A program made the position numbers and the translations under genes. Positions 16,723 to 26,355 of a DNA stretch of 64,000 nt are shown here, piece by piece. The notes beneath the pieces are model-generated. The model made no database searches. It saw only the letters and a list, made by a program, of their open reading frames with translations, and was not told the origin of the DNA. Source of the DNA: Bacteroidota bacterium (GTDB lineage Bacteria > Bacteroidota > Bacteroidia > Bacteroidales > Tenuifilaceae); assembly GCA_029560875.1 (NCBI GenBank), contig JAKQKB010000176.1, positions 1-64,000 of the forward strand, given 5' to 3'. Numbering within the stretch: the first letter of the stretch is position 1; each line of letters begins with the position of its first letter.

Positions 16723-17166
16723 ATGGAAAATCAAACAAACACTGAAATTGCGAGAGAGTCAATTGAGATTGAGAAAGAAGGTCTTATGCATTTATTTGAA
16801 ACTAGAAAGTGGACAATGTTTTTGTCGGTTCTTGGTTTTATTTTTATTGGATTAATGATGCTTGCTGCATTAGCTATACTTACAGTCGGTTCAGGTGGTT
16901 TAGGTTTTGGCTTTGGCATAATGTTTTTTATAATGATGCTAGTTTTCATTGTAATTTATTTCTTTCCAATATATTACCTGTTCAAGTTTTCAGAATTGTC
17001 GAAAATAGCCTTGGCAAATAAAGATAATGTTCAATTAACAAATGCCTTATTGTATTTGAAAAAGCATTATAAATATATGGGTATACTTACCATTGTTGTG
17101 TTGAGTCTTTACCTTCTAATATTTATTTTGGCTGGCGTTGCAGGAACTATGTCGTCGTTGTTTTAA
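16723..17166 (+). CDS. DUF5362 family membrane protein
   Basis: 147 residues. After a polar N-terminus (about 25 residues) come helices at about 30-55 and 60-88 and a third near the C-terminus (113-138), with a conserved-looking amphipathic stretch FSELSKIALANKDNVQLTNALLYLKKHYKYMG between. This layout matches DUF5362, small Bacteroidota inner-membrane proteins of unknown function. It stands alone, followed by a strong terminator. Confidence 0.7.
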   Translation: MENQTNTEIARESIEIEKEGLMHLFETRKWTMFLSVLGFIFIGLMMLAALAILTVGSGGLGFGFGIMFFIMMLVFIVIYFFPIYYLFKFSELSKIALANKDNVQLTNALLYLKKHYKYMGILTIVVLSLYLLIFILAGVAGTMSSLF

Positions 17167-17190
17167 CAAGTTATTCCCAGCGAATATATT

Positions 17191-17215
17191 GCCCGCATAT
17201 TATGCGGGCTTTTTT
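17191..17215 (+). terminator. Intrinsic terminator
   Basis: GCCCGCATA / TATGCGGGC hairpin followed by TTTTTT, 24 bp after the DUF5362 gene. Confidence 0.9.
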
Positions 17216-17319
17216 GTAACTTTTATTCAGTTTAGTCAAAACATATTGACTTTTAGTCAATTTTTCGCCAACTTGTTAGTTAAATTTATTTGATTTGCTC
17301 AAATGCTCAATTTGAATTT

Positions 17320-19611
17320 ATGGAATCAATTCGAAAGATTGTGAGTAGAATTTTCAATACATTTTGGCTTAGCAAGAATGAGTATGGGCTTCCTAAGGCT
17401 CTAAAGCGCTACAACAAATCCGATTATGTGGTACAGGAGAAGGCAAAATTTGTTTTTTACCTTTCAATAATCCTTGCATTTGCAATGTTCTCCCTTGTGA
17501 TTTTAACTTGGTATATTCAACTATACAACCCTGCATACGGGAAACCCTACTTGCCTGTTTTAGCGCCTCAAATAACAGTATTTTTTATTTTCCTACTATG
17601 CATTATTGTGCTGGTAAAGGGCTTTTACAATCTGGCTGCTAACCTTATGCTAATTTCATCTTTAGTGGCTGTATGGGTAGTAGTATATTTTGATAAAAGC
17701 GAGGCTATTGGTAGGCTCGATACGATTTTCTACACCTTTGCGGCTTTAACTATGGTGCCGCTGTTAACCGGGAAAAGAAGTGTTAGCATTTTTATATATA
17801 CAATTATAAACATTATTGTAATTGCTTGCTTTGTAATTTTTTTCAAAAACGATATTGGTATTAGTGATGCATCAATGCGAAGTTTTTTGTTGGATCTAGT
17901 ATCGTCTTTAATACTGGTTGGTTTAATTGGATATAATTCCTACCGAATAAACAAACGAGCATTAGATAGAGCCGAAGCCGACATAAAAGAACGCAAGGAA
18001 ACAGAGTTGGCTCTGGCTAAAAGTGAAAAGAAATTCAGAGACCTGGCCGATCTTTTGCCTCAATCAATATTCGAGACCGATCTTAATGGGAAATTTACCT
18101 ATGTGAACAATACTGGTTATAAACTTTTTGGATATTCCCAGGAAGATTTTTTACAAGGGATAAATATCTTTTCGACTATTATTCCTGCCGATCATCAAAG
18201 GGCTATTGAGGGATTTAAGACTGTCATGAACGGAGAGCGCAGCAAAGGGGAAGACTTTACAGCGCTCCGGAAGGATGGGTCAACTTTTCCTGTTCAAGTT
18301 TACTCAAGCACTATTATTGACGATGGTAAAGTTGTAGGCTTAAGAGGAACATTAATTGACATTACCCAGCGAAAAAATTACGAGGATGCTATTAAGAAAA
18401 GCGAAGAACTGTTTAGAAGCGCCATAGAGTTTATGCCTAATTCAGTTGCAATTACAGATATTGATGGTAGATACCTTACTGTTAACAGATCGTTTACCAT
18501 CGACACTGGTTATGCCGCACAGGAAGTAATTGGCAAATCGCAGGATGAAGTTGATCTCGGAATTGATTCCGCTCTAAAGGATGAAATCCAAAATAAACTT
18601 TCAACATCAGGAACTGTTGAGAACCTTGAGATGCGAATTTTGAATAAATCGCAAGAGCAAGTTTTCCTTTACTATTCAGCAAGAGTGGTTCAACTTCAAA
18701 ATCAATTAGCCATACTTACATCAACTGTTAATGTTACAGAAAGGAAGAAGATTGAGTTGGAACTGGAACAGTATAGAGATCACCTAGAAATGCTGGTAAA
18801 AGAACGAACAGAAGAACTTGCAACTGCAAACGAGGAACTTTTGTCGATAAATGAAGAGTTGCATACTCAGCGCGAGGAACTGGAACGCACTCTGGAAGAG
18901 TTGCGCAAAGCCCAAAAGCATTTGGTCCAAACTGAAAAGATGGCATCGCTAGGAGTTATGGCTTCAGGGGTGGCACACGAAATAAACAACCCGTTGAATT
19001 ATATTTCTAGCGGTGTATATGCAATTGACGATTATATCAAATCCCATCTTAAAGAGCACTCCGAGAATTTAAATCCACTTATCAGTGCAGTAAATACTGG
19101 TGTGGAAAGAGCAACCAATATAATTAGGGGTTTAAATAGATTTAGTAGACAAACTAGCAATATTGAGGAGCGATGCGATGTTCATACAGTCATTAACGAC
19201 TGTTTGTCGGTGCTGAATATTCAACTGATGAATAGAATAGAAGTTGAAAAGAACTATGTAAATGAGAGTATCCTTGTTTTGGGGAACGAGGGTAAATTGC
19301 ATCAGGCAATATTCAATATTCTATCCAATTCAATTCAGGCAATTGATGGCGATGGTTCTATTAAAATTGCGACAAAAGTTGTTGATGGTTTTGTTGAAAT
19401 AAGAATAACCGATTCTGGCTGTGGAATTAGTTCGGACTCTTTAGGTCAAATTTTTGACCCATTCTATACTACCAAAGACCCTGGAAAGGGAACTGGACTT
19501 GGATTAACCATTGTTTATGATATTGTTAAGGAGATGTCTGGCACAATTGAGTTCGACTCAAAGGTTGGGTATGGAACAACCGTTGTAATTAAATTGCCTA
19601 AAATCAGTTAA
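17320..19611 (+). CDS. Membrane PAS-PAS histidine kinase
   Basis: 763 residues from the ATG at 17320; the open frame begins at a TTG 30 bp earlier. The N-terminus holds about six membrane helices (residues about 38-210). Two PAS domains follow (about 245-355 and 365-480), then a coiled coil rich in Glu and Leu (about 490-545), and a HisKA domain with ASGVAHEINNPLNYIS. The ATPase domain has the N box (AIFNILSNSIQAI), G1 (DSGCGIS), F box (FDPFYTTKDPGKGTGLGLTIV) and G2. There is no receiver domain and no response regulator next to it, so its partner is elsewhere. The signal sensed is unknown; PAS domains could bind a small ligand. Confidence 0.9.
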   Translation: MESIRKIVSRIFNTFWLSKNEYGLPKALKRYNKSDYVVQEKAKFVFYLSIILAFAMFSLVILTWYIQLYNPAYGKPYLPVLAPQITVFFIFLLCIIVLVKGFYNLAANLMLISSLVAVWVVVYFDKSEAIGRLDTIFYTFAALTMVPLLTGKRSVSIFIYTIINIIVIACFVIFFKNDIGISDASMRSFLLDLVSSLILVGLIGYNSYRINKRALDRAEADIKERKETELALAKSEKKFRDLADLLPQSIFETDLNGKFTYVNNTGYKLFGYSQEDFLQGINIFSTIIPADHQRAIEGFKTVMNGERSKGEDFTALRKDGSTFPVQVYSSTIIDDGKVVGLRGTLIDITQRKNYEDAIKKSEELFRSAIEFMPNSVAITDIDGRYLTVNRSFTIDTGYAAQEVIGKSQDEVDLGIDSALKDEIQNKLSTSGTVENLEMRILNKSQEQVFLYYSARVVQLQNQLAILTSTVNVTERKKIELELEQYRDHLEMLVKERTEELATANEELLSINEELHTQREELERTLEELRKAQKHLVQTEKMASLGVMASGVAHEINNPLNYISSGVYAIDDYIKSHLKEHSENLNPLISAVNTGVERATNIIRGLNRFSRQTSNIEERCDVHTVINDCLSVLNIQLMNRIEVEKNYVNESILVLGNEGKLHQAIFNILSNSIQAIDGDGSIKIATKVVDGFVEIRITDSGCGISSDSLGQIFDPFYTTKDPGKGTGLGLTIVYDIVKEMSGTIEFDSKVGYGTTVVIKLPKIS

Positions 19612-19732
19612 TTCTTGATAGTTCCATTAGTGTGCGCCTCCATATGCGTTCTGTATGTTAAAGGAGCGCATGAGTCTAAAGACGACGCGCTCGAACAAGG
19701 GTTGTAACATAAGGTGGTTAGTCAAGTAAACG

Positions 19733-19759
19733 AAAGAGCCAGTTATAAACTGGCTCTTT
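19733..19759. terminator. Bidirectional terminator between kinase and lysS
   Basis: AAAGAGCCAG / CTGGCTCTTT around loop TTATAAA, between two convergent genes and 24 bp from the lysS stop. Confidence 0.85.
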
Positions 19760-19783
19760 AAAATGCTATCGTGTCCAAATCTA

Positions 19784-21508
19784 TTATTCAACCCATCGTT
19801 TTACATCTTCCATGCTTGGGTTTGCTAAACCAAGTTTGTTCTTCTTGTTGAACCCGCAAATATCGTTGAAGAGTTTGCCGGGGGCAACGTTAACCAACGA
19901 GGCAACTGTATTGAACCCCATTTTCTGTAGCACTGGAACCCAATCGACTGGGATACCCTTGCTGGTGTATGCTTCAACTGTATCCTTCTGCGCTTTCTTC
20001 TCGGGGCGCATTTGTGGGAAGAATAGCACATCCTGTATGGATGGCTGGTTGGTCATAAACATTGTTAGTCGGTCAATCCCAATTCCCATACCCGAGCAGG
20101 TTGGCATACCGTACTCCAACGAGCGCACAAAGTCAAGGTCAATAAACATTGCCTCGTCGTCGCCCTTTTCGCTTAGGCGCAGCTGGTCTTGGAAGCGGTC
20201 CATCTGGTCAATTGGGTCGTTTAGCTCGCTGTATGCGTTGCAGAGCTCCTTTCCGTTAACCATCAGCTCAAAGCGCTCGGTTAGCTCCGGATTGCTACGG
20301 TGGCGCTTACATAGCGGCGACATTTCAATTGGGTAATCCATAATGAATGTGGGCTGAATCATATGATGCTCGCACTTTTCGCCAAAAATTGCATCAATTA
20401 GCTTGCCTTTACCCATTGTTTCGTCGGCTTCAACACCTAAATCTTTACAGATTTTGCGAAGTTCGTCCTCGGTTTTGCCTGTGATATCAACTCCTGTGTG
20501 CTCTTTAATTGCATCGGTCATGGTTAAGCGGCGGAATGGGCGTTTAAAGTCAACCTCCTTATCGCCAATGGTAACCTTGGTTGTGCCATGCAGTGCAAGC
20601 GCAACGCGCTCAAGCATCTCCTCGGTGAACTCCATCATCCAGAAGTAATCCTTGTAGGCTACGTAAATTTCCATTACGGTGAACTCTGGGTTGTGGGTGC
20701 GGTCCATTCCCTCGTTACGGAAATCCTTTGCAAACTCGTAAACGCCATTAAAACCACCTACAATAAGGCGTTTTAGGTATAGCTCATTGGCAATTCGTAG
20801 GTACAATGGAATATCTAACGCGTTATGGTGAGTCATAAACGGACGTGCAGTTGCACCTCCAGGAATTGGCTGTAGTATTGGGGTTTCAACCTCAAGGTAG
20901 CCCTTTGAGTTGAAGAAATCGCGCATTGTATTGATAATCTTTGAGCGCTTAATAAACACCTCGCGAACGTGTGGGTTTACAACCAAATCAACGTAGCGTT
21001 GACGGTAGCGTAGCTCGGCATCGGTAACCGCATCGAAAACCTGACCATCCTTCTCCTTAACAATAGGAAGTGGTTTGATAGATTTCGAAAGCAAAGTAAG
21101 TTCCTGTGCGTGAACCGACTCTTCGCCCATTTGGGTGCGGAACACAAAACCTTTAACACCTACAATGTCGCCAATGTCCAAAAGGCGTTTAAATACTGTG
21201 TTGTAAAGCGTTTTATCCTCGCCAGGGCATATATCATCGCGTTTGACGTAAACTTGGATTTTACCTTTTTCATCCTGTAATTCAAAGAATGAGGCACTTC
21301 CCATAATACGGCGAGCCATAATACGGCCGGCCACGCAAACATTGGTTTGCTGGGAACTCATACTCTCAAAGTTTGAGATAATATCCTCGGTGGTGTGCGT
21401 TACCGGATACATTGCAGCAGGGTAGGGGTCAATCCCTAAGTTGCGCAACTCGTCCAACGACTGACGACGGATAATCTCCTGTTCGCTAAGTTCTTCTATT
21501 ATTGCCAT
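19784..21508 (-). CDS. lysS: Lysyl-tRNA synthetase (class II)
   Basis: 574 residues. It charges tRNA-Lys using ATP. The N-terminal OB fold is visible at about 55-165 ([22 protein letters not shown]). The class II core has motif 2 ([20 protein letters not shown]) and motif 3 ([13 protein letters not shown]), followed by FPQMRPE, where most bacterial LysS proteins end. About 70 further residues ([21 protein letters not shown] ... [20 protein letters not shown]) form a C-terminal extension that I recall as usual for Bacteroidia. The gene is monocistronic, with a near-perfect promoter and its own terminator. Confidence 0.97.
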   Translation of the reverse strand: MAIIEELSEQEIIRRQSLDELRNLGIDPYPAAMYPVTHTTEDIISNFESMSSQQTNVCVAGRIMARRIMGSASFFELQDEKGKIQVYVKRDDICPGEDKTLYNTVFKRLLDIGDIVGVKGFVFRTQMGEESVHAQELTLLSKSIKPLPIVKEKDGQVFDAVTDAELRYRQRYVDLVVNPHVREVFIKRSKIINTMRDFFNSKGYLEVETPILQPIPGGATARPFMTHHNALDIPLYLRIANELYLKRLIVGGFNGVYEFAKDFRNEGMDRTHNPEFTVMEIYVAYKDYFWMMEFTEEMLERVALALHGTTKVTIGDKEVDFKRPFRRLTMTDAIKEHTGVDITGKTEDELRKICKDLGVEADETMGKGKLIDAIFGEKCEHHMIQPTFIMDYPIEMSPLCKRHRSNPELTERFELMVNGKELCNAYSELNDPIDQMDRFQDQLRLSEKGDDEAMFIDLDFVRSLEYGMPTCSGMGIGIDRLTMFMTNQPSIQDVLFFPQMRPEKKAQKDTVEAYTSKGIPVDWVPVLQKMGFNTVASLVNVAPGKLFNDICGFNKKNKLGLANPSMEDVKRWVE

Positions 21509-21534
21509 TTGTGTATTTTGTTTTATAAATCGTG

Positions 21535-21565
21535 CAAATTTACACGATATTTTCGATTGAACAAT
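21535..21565 (-). promoter_or_regulatory. Promoter of lysS
   Basis: On the minus strand ATTG (21565-21562), 19 bp, then TAAATTTG (21542-21535), a full match to the Bacteroidota consensus. It lies 27 bp before the lysS ATG. Confidence 0.65.
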
Positions 21566-21653
21566 TTGATTTAAGACATTAGGTGTCAGAATCGTGATTA
21601 TTGACTTCTATTATGAAAATTAGTTTAACAGTTTTGCTTAACTCCCGCCCCGA

Positions 21654-21684
21654 CCCCCTCAAGGGTTTTAAGCCCTTGAGGGGG
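21654..21684. repeat. GC-rich perfect 12-bp hairpin
   Basis: CCCCCTCAAGGG and CCCTTGAGGGGG flank a 7-base loop in otherwise AT-rich DNA, preceded by CGCCCCGA. It lies between lysS and the RND operon terminator. No U tract follows, and its composition differs from neighbouring terminators, so it may be a dispersed palindromic repeat. Confidence 0.55.
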
Positions 21685-21732
21685 TTGATTAATGATAGTT
21701 CGTTCTTTCAAGGAGTAAGGTGTAAAACAAGA

Positions 21733-21754
21733 AAAGCCGCACTAAGGCGGCTTT
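21733..21754. terminator. Terminator of the efflux operon
   Basis: AAAGCCGC / GCGGCTTT hairpin around ACTAAG, 20 bp past the stop codon of the RND permease gene on the minus strand. Confidence 0.75.
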
Positions 21755-21774
21755 CCAGAACATATTCAATAACC

Positions 21775-24700
21775 TTAGTATAGTTCCTTAAAGTTTGTTT
21801 TTTTAGCAATTCTATTCGATTTTCGGCGCTGCTTACGAACTGCTCTTGTATGAATCAATAAGTACATCACAGGAATTAATATCAATGTAAGGAATGTTGC
21901 AAAGCTTAATCCAAAGATAATTGTCCAAGAAAGAGGGCCGAAGAATGCCACGTTATCGCCGCCAAAATGGATATGAGGATTTAACTCTGTGAAAAGGGTT
22001 ACAAAGTTGATATTCATTCCAATTGCAAGCGGAACTAGTCCAAGTATTGTTGCTGTTGCAGTAAGTACAACAGGCGTAATACGAGTTTTACCAGCTTCAA
22101 CAATTGCATCGCGGGTTTTCATTCCTTTTGCAATTAGAACATCGGTGAATTCCACCAACAGAATTCCGTTACGAACAACAATACCTGCTAGAGCAACAAT
22201 ACCCATACCTGTCATAATAATCGATATTGTCATATCAAATAACATATAGCCCAGTAGTACCCCAATTATACTGAATATAACCTCCGAAATTATAATAATT
22301 GGCTTTGACATTGAGTTGAACTGGGTTACCAGTATGAACATAATTAGGAATAGTGCAAGTAGCATCGCATTCATTAAGAATAGCATCGACTCCTGTTGGT
22401 CTTCCTGCTCACCGGTAATTTTTATGTCGATGCTGGTTGATTTCTCAAAATTCGGAATTGCCTTATGAATTTGTGGAATAATTTCGTTTGCGGTGTAGCC
22501 ATCCAATACGTTAGACGATAAGGTGATAACCCTTTTTAGGTTAAGCCTGTTGATTTGGCCATAGCTATTCACGTAATCAACCTTAGCAACCGACGAAAGA
22601 GGGATTTGACGAAGTATACCACTATTCATATCTCTGTAGGTGATCGGTAAATTCAGTAGTTGCTCAATATCGTTGCGTTGACTTTCGTCAAAACGAAGCA
22701 TAATTGGGTATTGCTCTTCACCTTCACGGTATTTGGATATTTCGCTACCGAATAGGGCTGTACGAATTGCACCGCCTACCATTCCTGCAGAAATTCCTTC
22801 AATGTTTGCTCTTTCCCTATCAAGGTTGATGATTATTTCTGGTTTAGTAGTTGCGAAGTCCGACTTAAGCTCCTCAATTCCATCAATGCTTAAAGAGTCG
22901 ATGTGACGCTTAAATCTATTCGTTGTACTAATCAATTCCTCCAAATTTTCGCCAGAAATTTCAATATTGATAGGTTTTCCGGTAGGTGGTCCCATCTGGT
23001 TCTTATCAACTACAATTTCAGCACCGGGAATATCCTTTACTGCCTTACGCATTTCGTTCAGGTATGCGCTGGTGTTTTGCCCATCGCGTTTTGCGTGCTC
23101 AACAAAGTTTACTGCAATTTTTGCAAGGTGCGATGATTTTGTAAAGTTATCGAACTCATCCTCCGATGCAGAGAATGCAACGTTTGTAACAACTGACTCA
23201 ACAATAGGGTTGTTTTCTCCTAAAACCGCAATAACTCTTTTTTCAACAATTTTTGCAACAGAATCGGTTGTGTTGATATCAGTACCTACTGGCATTTTAA
23301 TGAATGTATTGACAGTGTTCGGCTCGTTATCGGGGAAGAACACAACAGGAGTATGCACTATATTGTTCAATATCATTGTTACAACAAATAGTACAATCAT
23401 CCCCCACATAAGTTTTACAGGACGCTTTCCTTCAAGAACCCATTTTAACAAGTTCTCATATTTGCGCATCATGGCTGGAATAAATCTGTGCTGAAAATTT
23501 CTAAGCATTTTATAGCCATAGATATTGTGTAGCCCAATGATAATGCCCAGTAGAACTACAAAGTTTGCAATGCCAAAGAACCCTGCTATATAAAGTAGTG
23601 CAGCACCAATACCCATGAATATTAGTATTCTGTATAGAGTTTTTCTGGGGATTGGATGCTCACCTTCATCGTGCTTCATAAAGTCGACAGCGAATACTGG
23701 GTTAAAGAAGTATGCCACAATTAATGAGGCGAAAAGCGTTAGCATTAAGGTTATGGGGATATAACTCATAAACTCACCAACAACGCCAGGCCAGAATGCT
23801 AGAGGGAAGAATGGTGCAAGAGTTGTAAGCGTTCCGGAAAGGATTGGGACAAATACTTCGCCTGCGGCAAACTTGGCCGATGTTTTAATATCCATGTTGG
23901 TTTTCTTGAAAATACGATGTGTGTTTTCAATAACCACAATGGCATCATCAACAACTATACCTAATGCGAATATGAACGAGAACATCACAAGCATATTCAT
24001 TGTAAAGTCCATGTGTGGCAGGACAATGTATGCCAGTGCCATGGATAGCGGTACCGATAGCGCTACGAATAGAGCATTTACAAGACCCATGAAGAACATC
24101 AACACTATAGTTACAAGTATAAAACCAATGATAATTGTATTGTTAAGTTCATTTAGGGTGTTGCGAGTGTAGTGCGATTGGTCACCAGTAATCTCCACTT
24201 TTAGATTTGATGGGAAATTGTTTTTCGACATATCGTCGATAATTTCCTTTATTTGATCCGAAGCGTCGAGTAGGTTCTGTCCGCTTTTCTTAACAACGTT
24301 TAGGTTAACAACGTTTTTGCCATCAAAACGAGCAAAGCTCTCCACTTTTTTAAAACCATCCTTAACGGTTGCAATATCCTTTAGTTTAACTTGAGCTCCG
24401 CTAGATGTATTTACAACAATATTCATTACATCGTCAATGCTCTTAAACTCCCCAACAACACGAATTGAGCGGCTCATTCCTTGTAGGTCGATATTGCCAC
24501 CTGAAACAGTTGTATTGTCGTAGTTTACAGCTTGTTCAACATCTCTGAATGTTAAACTTGCTGCTCGCATCTTATACATGTCAACATCTATCTGTATTTC
24601 TCTGTCGAGTGCTCCAACAATGTCAACTCTTGTAATTTCCTTAAGGCCTTCAATCCTATCCTTCATATCATCGGCGTAAATCTTTAACTTATCCAATGGT

Positions 24701-25167
24701 ATATCGCCCGATAGGTTTATGGTCATAATTGGAATCTCACTTAGCTCAACTTCGGCTACAACAGGTTCAACAAAAAGTTCATCGGTAGGTAAATCCTTTT
24801 TAGTTTTATCTACCGCATCGTTAACTTTCTGTTTGGCATCCTTTAGTTCAACATCAGTGTTGAATTCAACTATGATTGCAGAGAAATCTTGTACTGAACG
24901 AGAGGTAATTTTCTTAACTCCACTTATGGATTTCAAGTTTTTCTCTAAAGGTCGGGTAACCAAATTCTCCATATCAACAGGAGAGGTACCTGGGTAGATT
25001 GAGTTCACAATAATCATTGGAATCTCAACCTCGGGCATCTGTTCTTTGGGTATTGTTAAGTAGTTAATAATACCAAATACTGAGATTATGAAAACCAGCA
25101 CATAAACACTTATTTTGTTGTCTATGGCCCAACTGGTAACGAAAAATTCTTTAAATTTCTTTTCCAT
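21775..25167 (-). CDS. RND efflux transporter permease (AcrB-like)
   Basis: 1130 residues from the ATG at 25167; the frame is open to a TTG at 25194. It is a proton-driven inner-membrane exporter: first helix after MEKKFKEFFVTSWAIDN, porter-domain repeats (IVNSIYPGTSPVDMENLVTRPLEKNLKSI), the GIVVDDAIVVIENT helix 4 motif with two Asp, and the second-half equivalents (GIVVRNGILLVEFTD). The usual length is about 1040. The extra length includes a hydrophobic stretch of some 45 residues in the centre (LYRILIFMGIGAALLYIAGFFG ... IIIGLHNIYGYKML), which may add two helices. It is the last gene of the TetR-TolC-MFP-RND operon, 35 bp after the adaptor. Confidence 0.93.
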   Translation of the reverse strand: MEKKFKEFFVTSWAIDNKISVYVLVFIISVFGIINYLTIPKEQMPEVEIPMIIVNSIYPGTSPVDMENLVTRPLEKNLKSISGVKKITSRSVQDFSAIIVEFNTDVELKDAKQKVNDAVDKTKKDLPTDELFVEPVVAEVELSEIPIMTINLSGDIPLDKLKIYADDMKDRIEGLKEITRVDIVGALDREIQIDVDMYKMRAASLTFRDVEQAVNYDNTTVSGGNIDLQGMSRSIRVVGEFKSIDDVMNIVVNTSSGAQVKLKDIATVKDGFKKVESFARFDGKNVVNLNVVKKSGQNLLDASDQIKEIIDDMSKNNFPSNLKVEITGDQSHYTRNTLNELNNTIIIGFILVTIVLMFFMGLVNALFVALSVPLSMALAYIVLPHMDFTMNMLVMFSFIFALGIVVDDAIVVIENTHRIFKKTNMDIKTSAKFAAGEVFVPILSGTLTTLAPFFPLAFWPGVVGEFMSYIPITLMLTLFASLIVAYFFNPVFAVDFMKHDEGEHPIPRKTLYRILIFMGIGAALLYIAGFFGIANFVVLLGIIIGLHNIYGYKMLRNFQHRFIPAMMRKYENLLKWVLEGKRPVKLMWGMIVLFVVTMILNNIVHTPVVFFPDNEPNTVNTFIKMPVGTDINTTDSVAKIVEKRVIAVLGENNPIVESVVTNVAFSASEDEFDNFTKSSHLAKIAVNFVEHAKRDGQNTSAYLNEMRKAVKDIPGAEIVVDKNQMGPPTGKPINIEISGENLEELISTTNRFKRHIDSLSIDGIEELKSDFATTKPEIIINLDRERANIEGISAGMVGGAIRTALFGSEISKYREGEEQYPIMLRFDESQRNDIEQLLNLPITYRDMNSGILRQIPLSSVAKVDYVNSYGQINRLNLKRVITLSSNVLDGYTANEIIPQIHKAIPNFEKSTSIDIKITGEQEDQQESMLFLMNAMLLALFLIMFILVTQFNSMSKPIIIISEVIFSIIGVLLGYMLFDMTISIIMTGMGIVALAGIVVRNGILLVEFTDVLIAKGMKTRDAIVEAGKTRITPVVLTATATILGLVPLAIGMNINFVTLFTELNPHIHFGGDNVAFFGPLSWTIIFGLSFATFLTLILIPVMYLLIHTRAVRKQRRKSNRIAKKTNFKELY

Positions 25168-25202
25168 GGGTATGTTTTTTATCCCATTAATCAATTATCT
25201 AA

Positions 25203-26327
25203 TTAAAATCTAACAGATTCACCGTCAATTAACTCTTGGAAACCTGAGGTGATAACTTTATCGCCAATGCTTAATCCATTAACCACTTCGGCAATTCCAT
25301 TGTAGCTGTATCCAATCTTTATTGTCTGTTTTGATGCAATCCAGCTATTATCTTTTTGCTTTAGAACAAAAACGTAGTGTCCGTTATTGTCCTGTTGAAT
25401 AGTATTCATGGAGAGAGCAATGGCATTCTTGTTTTGGTAGTCGTTAATTTGTATTATCGATACCATATTGGCTTTTAAATCTTCATTGTTGCTGCTAACG
25501 CGGGTTTCAATTAAGAATGTACGGTTAACAGGGTTGATGTAGTTACTCACAAAATCAACAGTAGAAGAAATTTCCTTCTTAATATCTGGGAACAGAACAA
25601 TAAGTTTATCTCCCTTTTTAACTCTGGATGAGTAAGTTTCAGAAACCTCAGCTTTAACTCGTAGGTTGTTAAAAGCAACTACGCGGTATGCAACCAATCT
25701 TGGATCGGGCGAAACAATGCCACCAATTTTGATGTTGCACTCCTCGATTGTTCCAGCGATTGGGGATTTGATCTTAAATTTATCAATTTGTTGCTTTGTT
25801 GATATGATTTGTTGTTCAAGAGCTTCCTTGTTAGTTTTTGCTTGCAAGTACTGTATTTCGCTTCCAATCTTTTGATCCCAGAGTTTTTTCTGTTTATTGT
25901 AAACGTCCTCTGCCAATTTGTATTGAGATTCAAGTGCTTGAAGTTGGCTGTTGTATTCCTTGTCGTCAATTTGGGCTAAAACCTGACCTTTGGTTACGCG
26001 CTGGCCAACATCGGCGTATTTTGCAGCAATTGTACCAGGTGCTTCTGCTGTAACTGCAACGTTTTGGTCGCCGTCCAACGATCCTTGAACTCGTACAAAG
26101 TGATTGAACTCGGTTGGCTTAACTTCTGTAACTCCCACAAACTTTGTTTTGCTTTGGTTGTTTGTAGAGTCGCTTTCTGCCTTTATTTCTGCTTCTAGGT
26201 TTTTGATTTTCTCAGCAATTTGATCGTGTTGGTCTTTCAGTTTTGCTAGTTCAGCTTTCTTATCCGAACCACATGAAAGAATTCCGAAAACTAATGCTGC
26301 TGTTGTTACTATTTGAATTGCTCTCAT
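25203..26327 (-). CDS. RND efflux periplasmic adaptor (MFP) lipoprotein
   Basis: 374 residues. A lipoprotein signal ends at Cys19 (ALVFGILSC). A coiled coil follows (AELAKLKDQHDQIAEKIKNLEAEI, about 25-55), an extra one not found in all adaptors. Then the barrel-sandwich lipoyl half (VAVTAEAPGTIAAKYADVGQRVTKGQVLAQID), the alpha hairpin (about 125-190), and the return half (IKSPIAGTIEECNIKIGGIVSPD) with beta-barrel and membrane-proximal parts. It bridges the RND permease and the TolC protein encoded on either side. Confidence 0.93.
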   Translation of the reverse strand: MRAIQIVTTAALVFGILSCGSDKKAELAKLKDQHDQIAEKIKNLEAEIKAESDSTNNQSKTKFVGVTEVKPTEFNHFVRVQGSLDGDQNVAVTAEAPGTIAAKYADVGQRVTKGQVLAQIDDKEYNSQLQALESQYKLAEDVYNKQKKLWDQKIGSEIQYLQAKTNKEALEQQIISTKQQIDKFKIKSPIAGTIEECNIKIGGIVSPDPRLVAYRVVAFNNLRVKAEVSETYSSRVKKGDKLIVLFPDIKKEISSTVDFVSNYINPVNRTFLIETRVSSNNEDLKANMVSIIQINDYQNKNAIALSMNTIQQDNNGHYVFVLKQKDNSWIASKQTIKIGYSYNGIAEVVNGLSIGDKVITSGFQELIDGESVRF

Positions 26328-26355
26328 ATTATTTAGTGTTTTATTGTCTTAATTG

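Noticed and set aside
19641-19680. GCGCCTCC/GGAGCGC inverted repeat after the PAS kinase as a terminator
   Set aside because: The arms need a bulge, the loop is long and no U tract follows; the clear terminator is at 19733-19759.
19812-20336. 174-residue plus-strand frame inside lysS
   Set aside because: It is antisense to the conserved catalytic core of lysS and has a Ser-rich shadow composition.
22967-23494. 175-residue plus-strand frame inside the RND gene
   Set aside because: It is antisense to a clearly conserved porter region and is a shadow frame.
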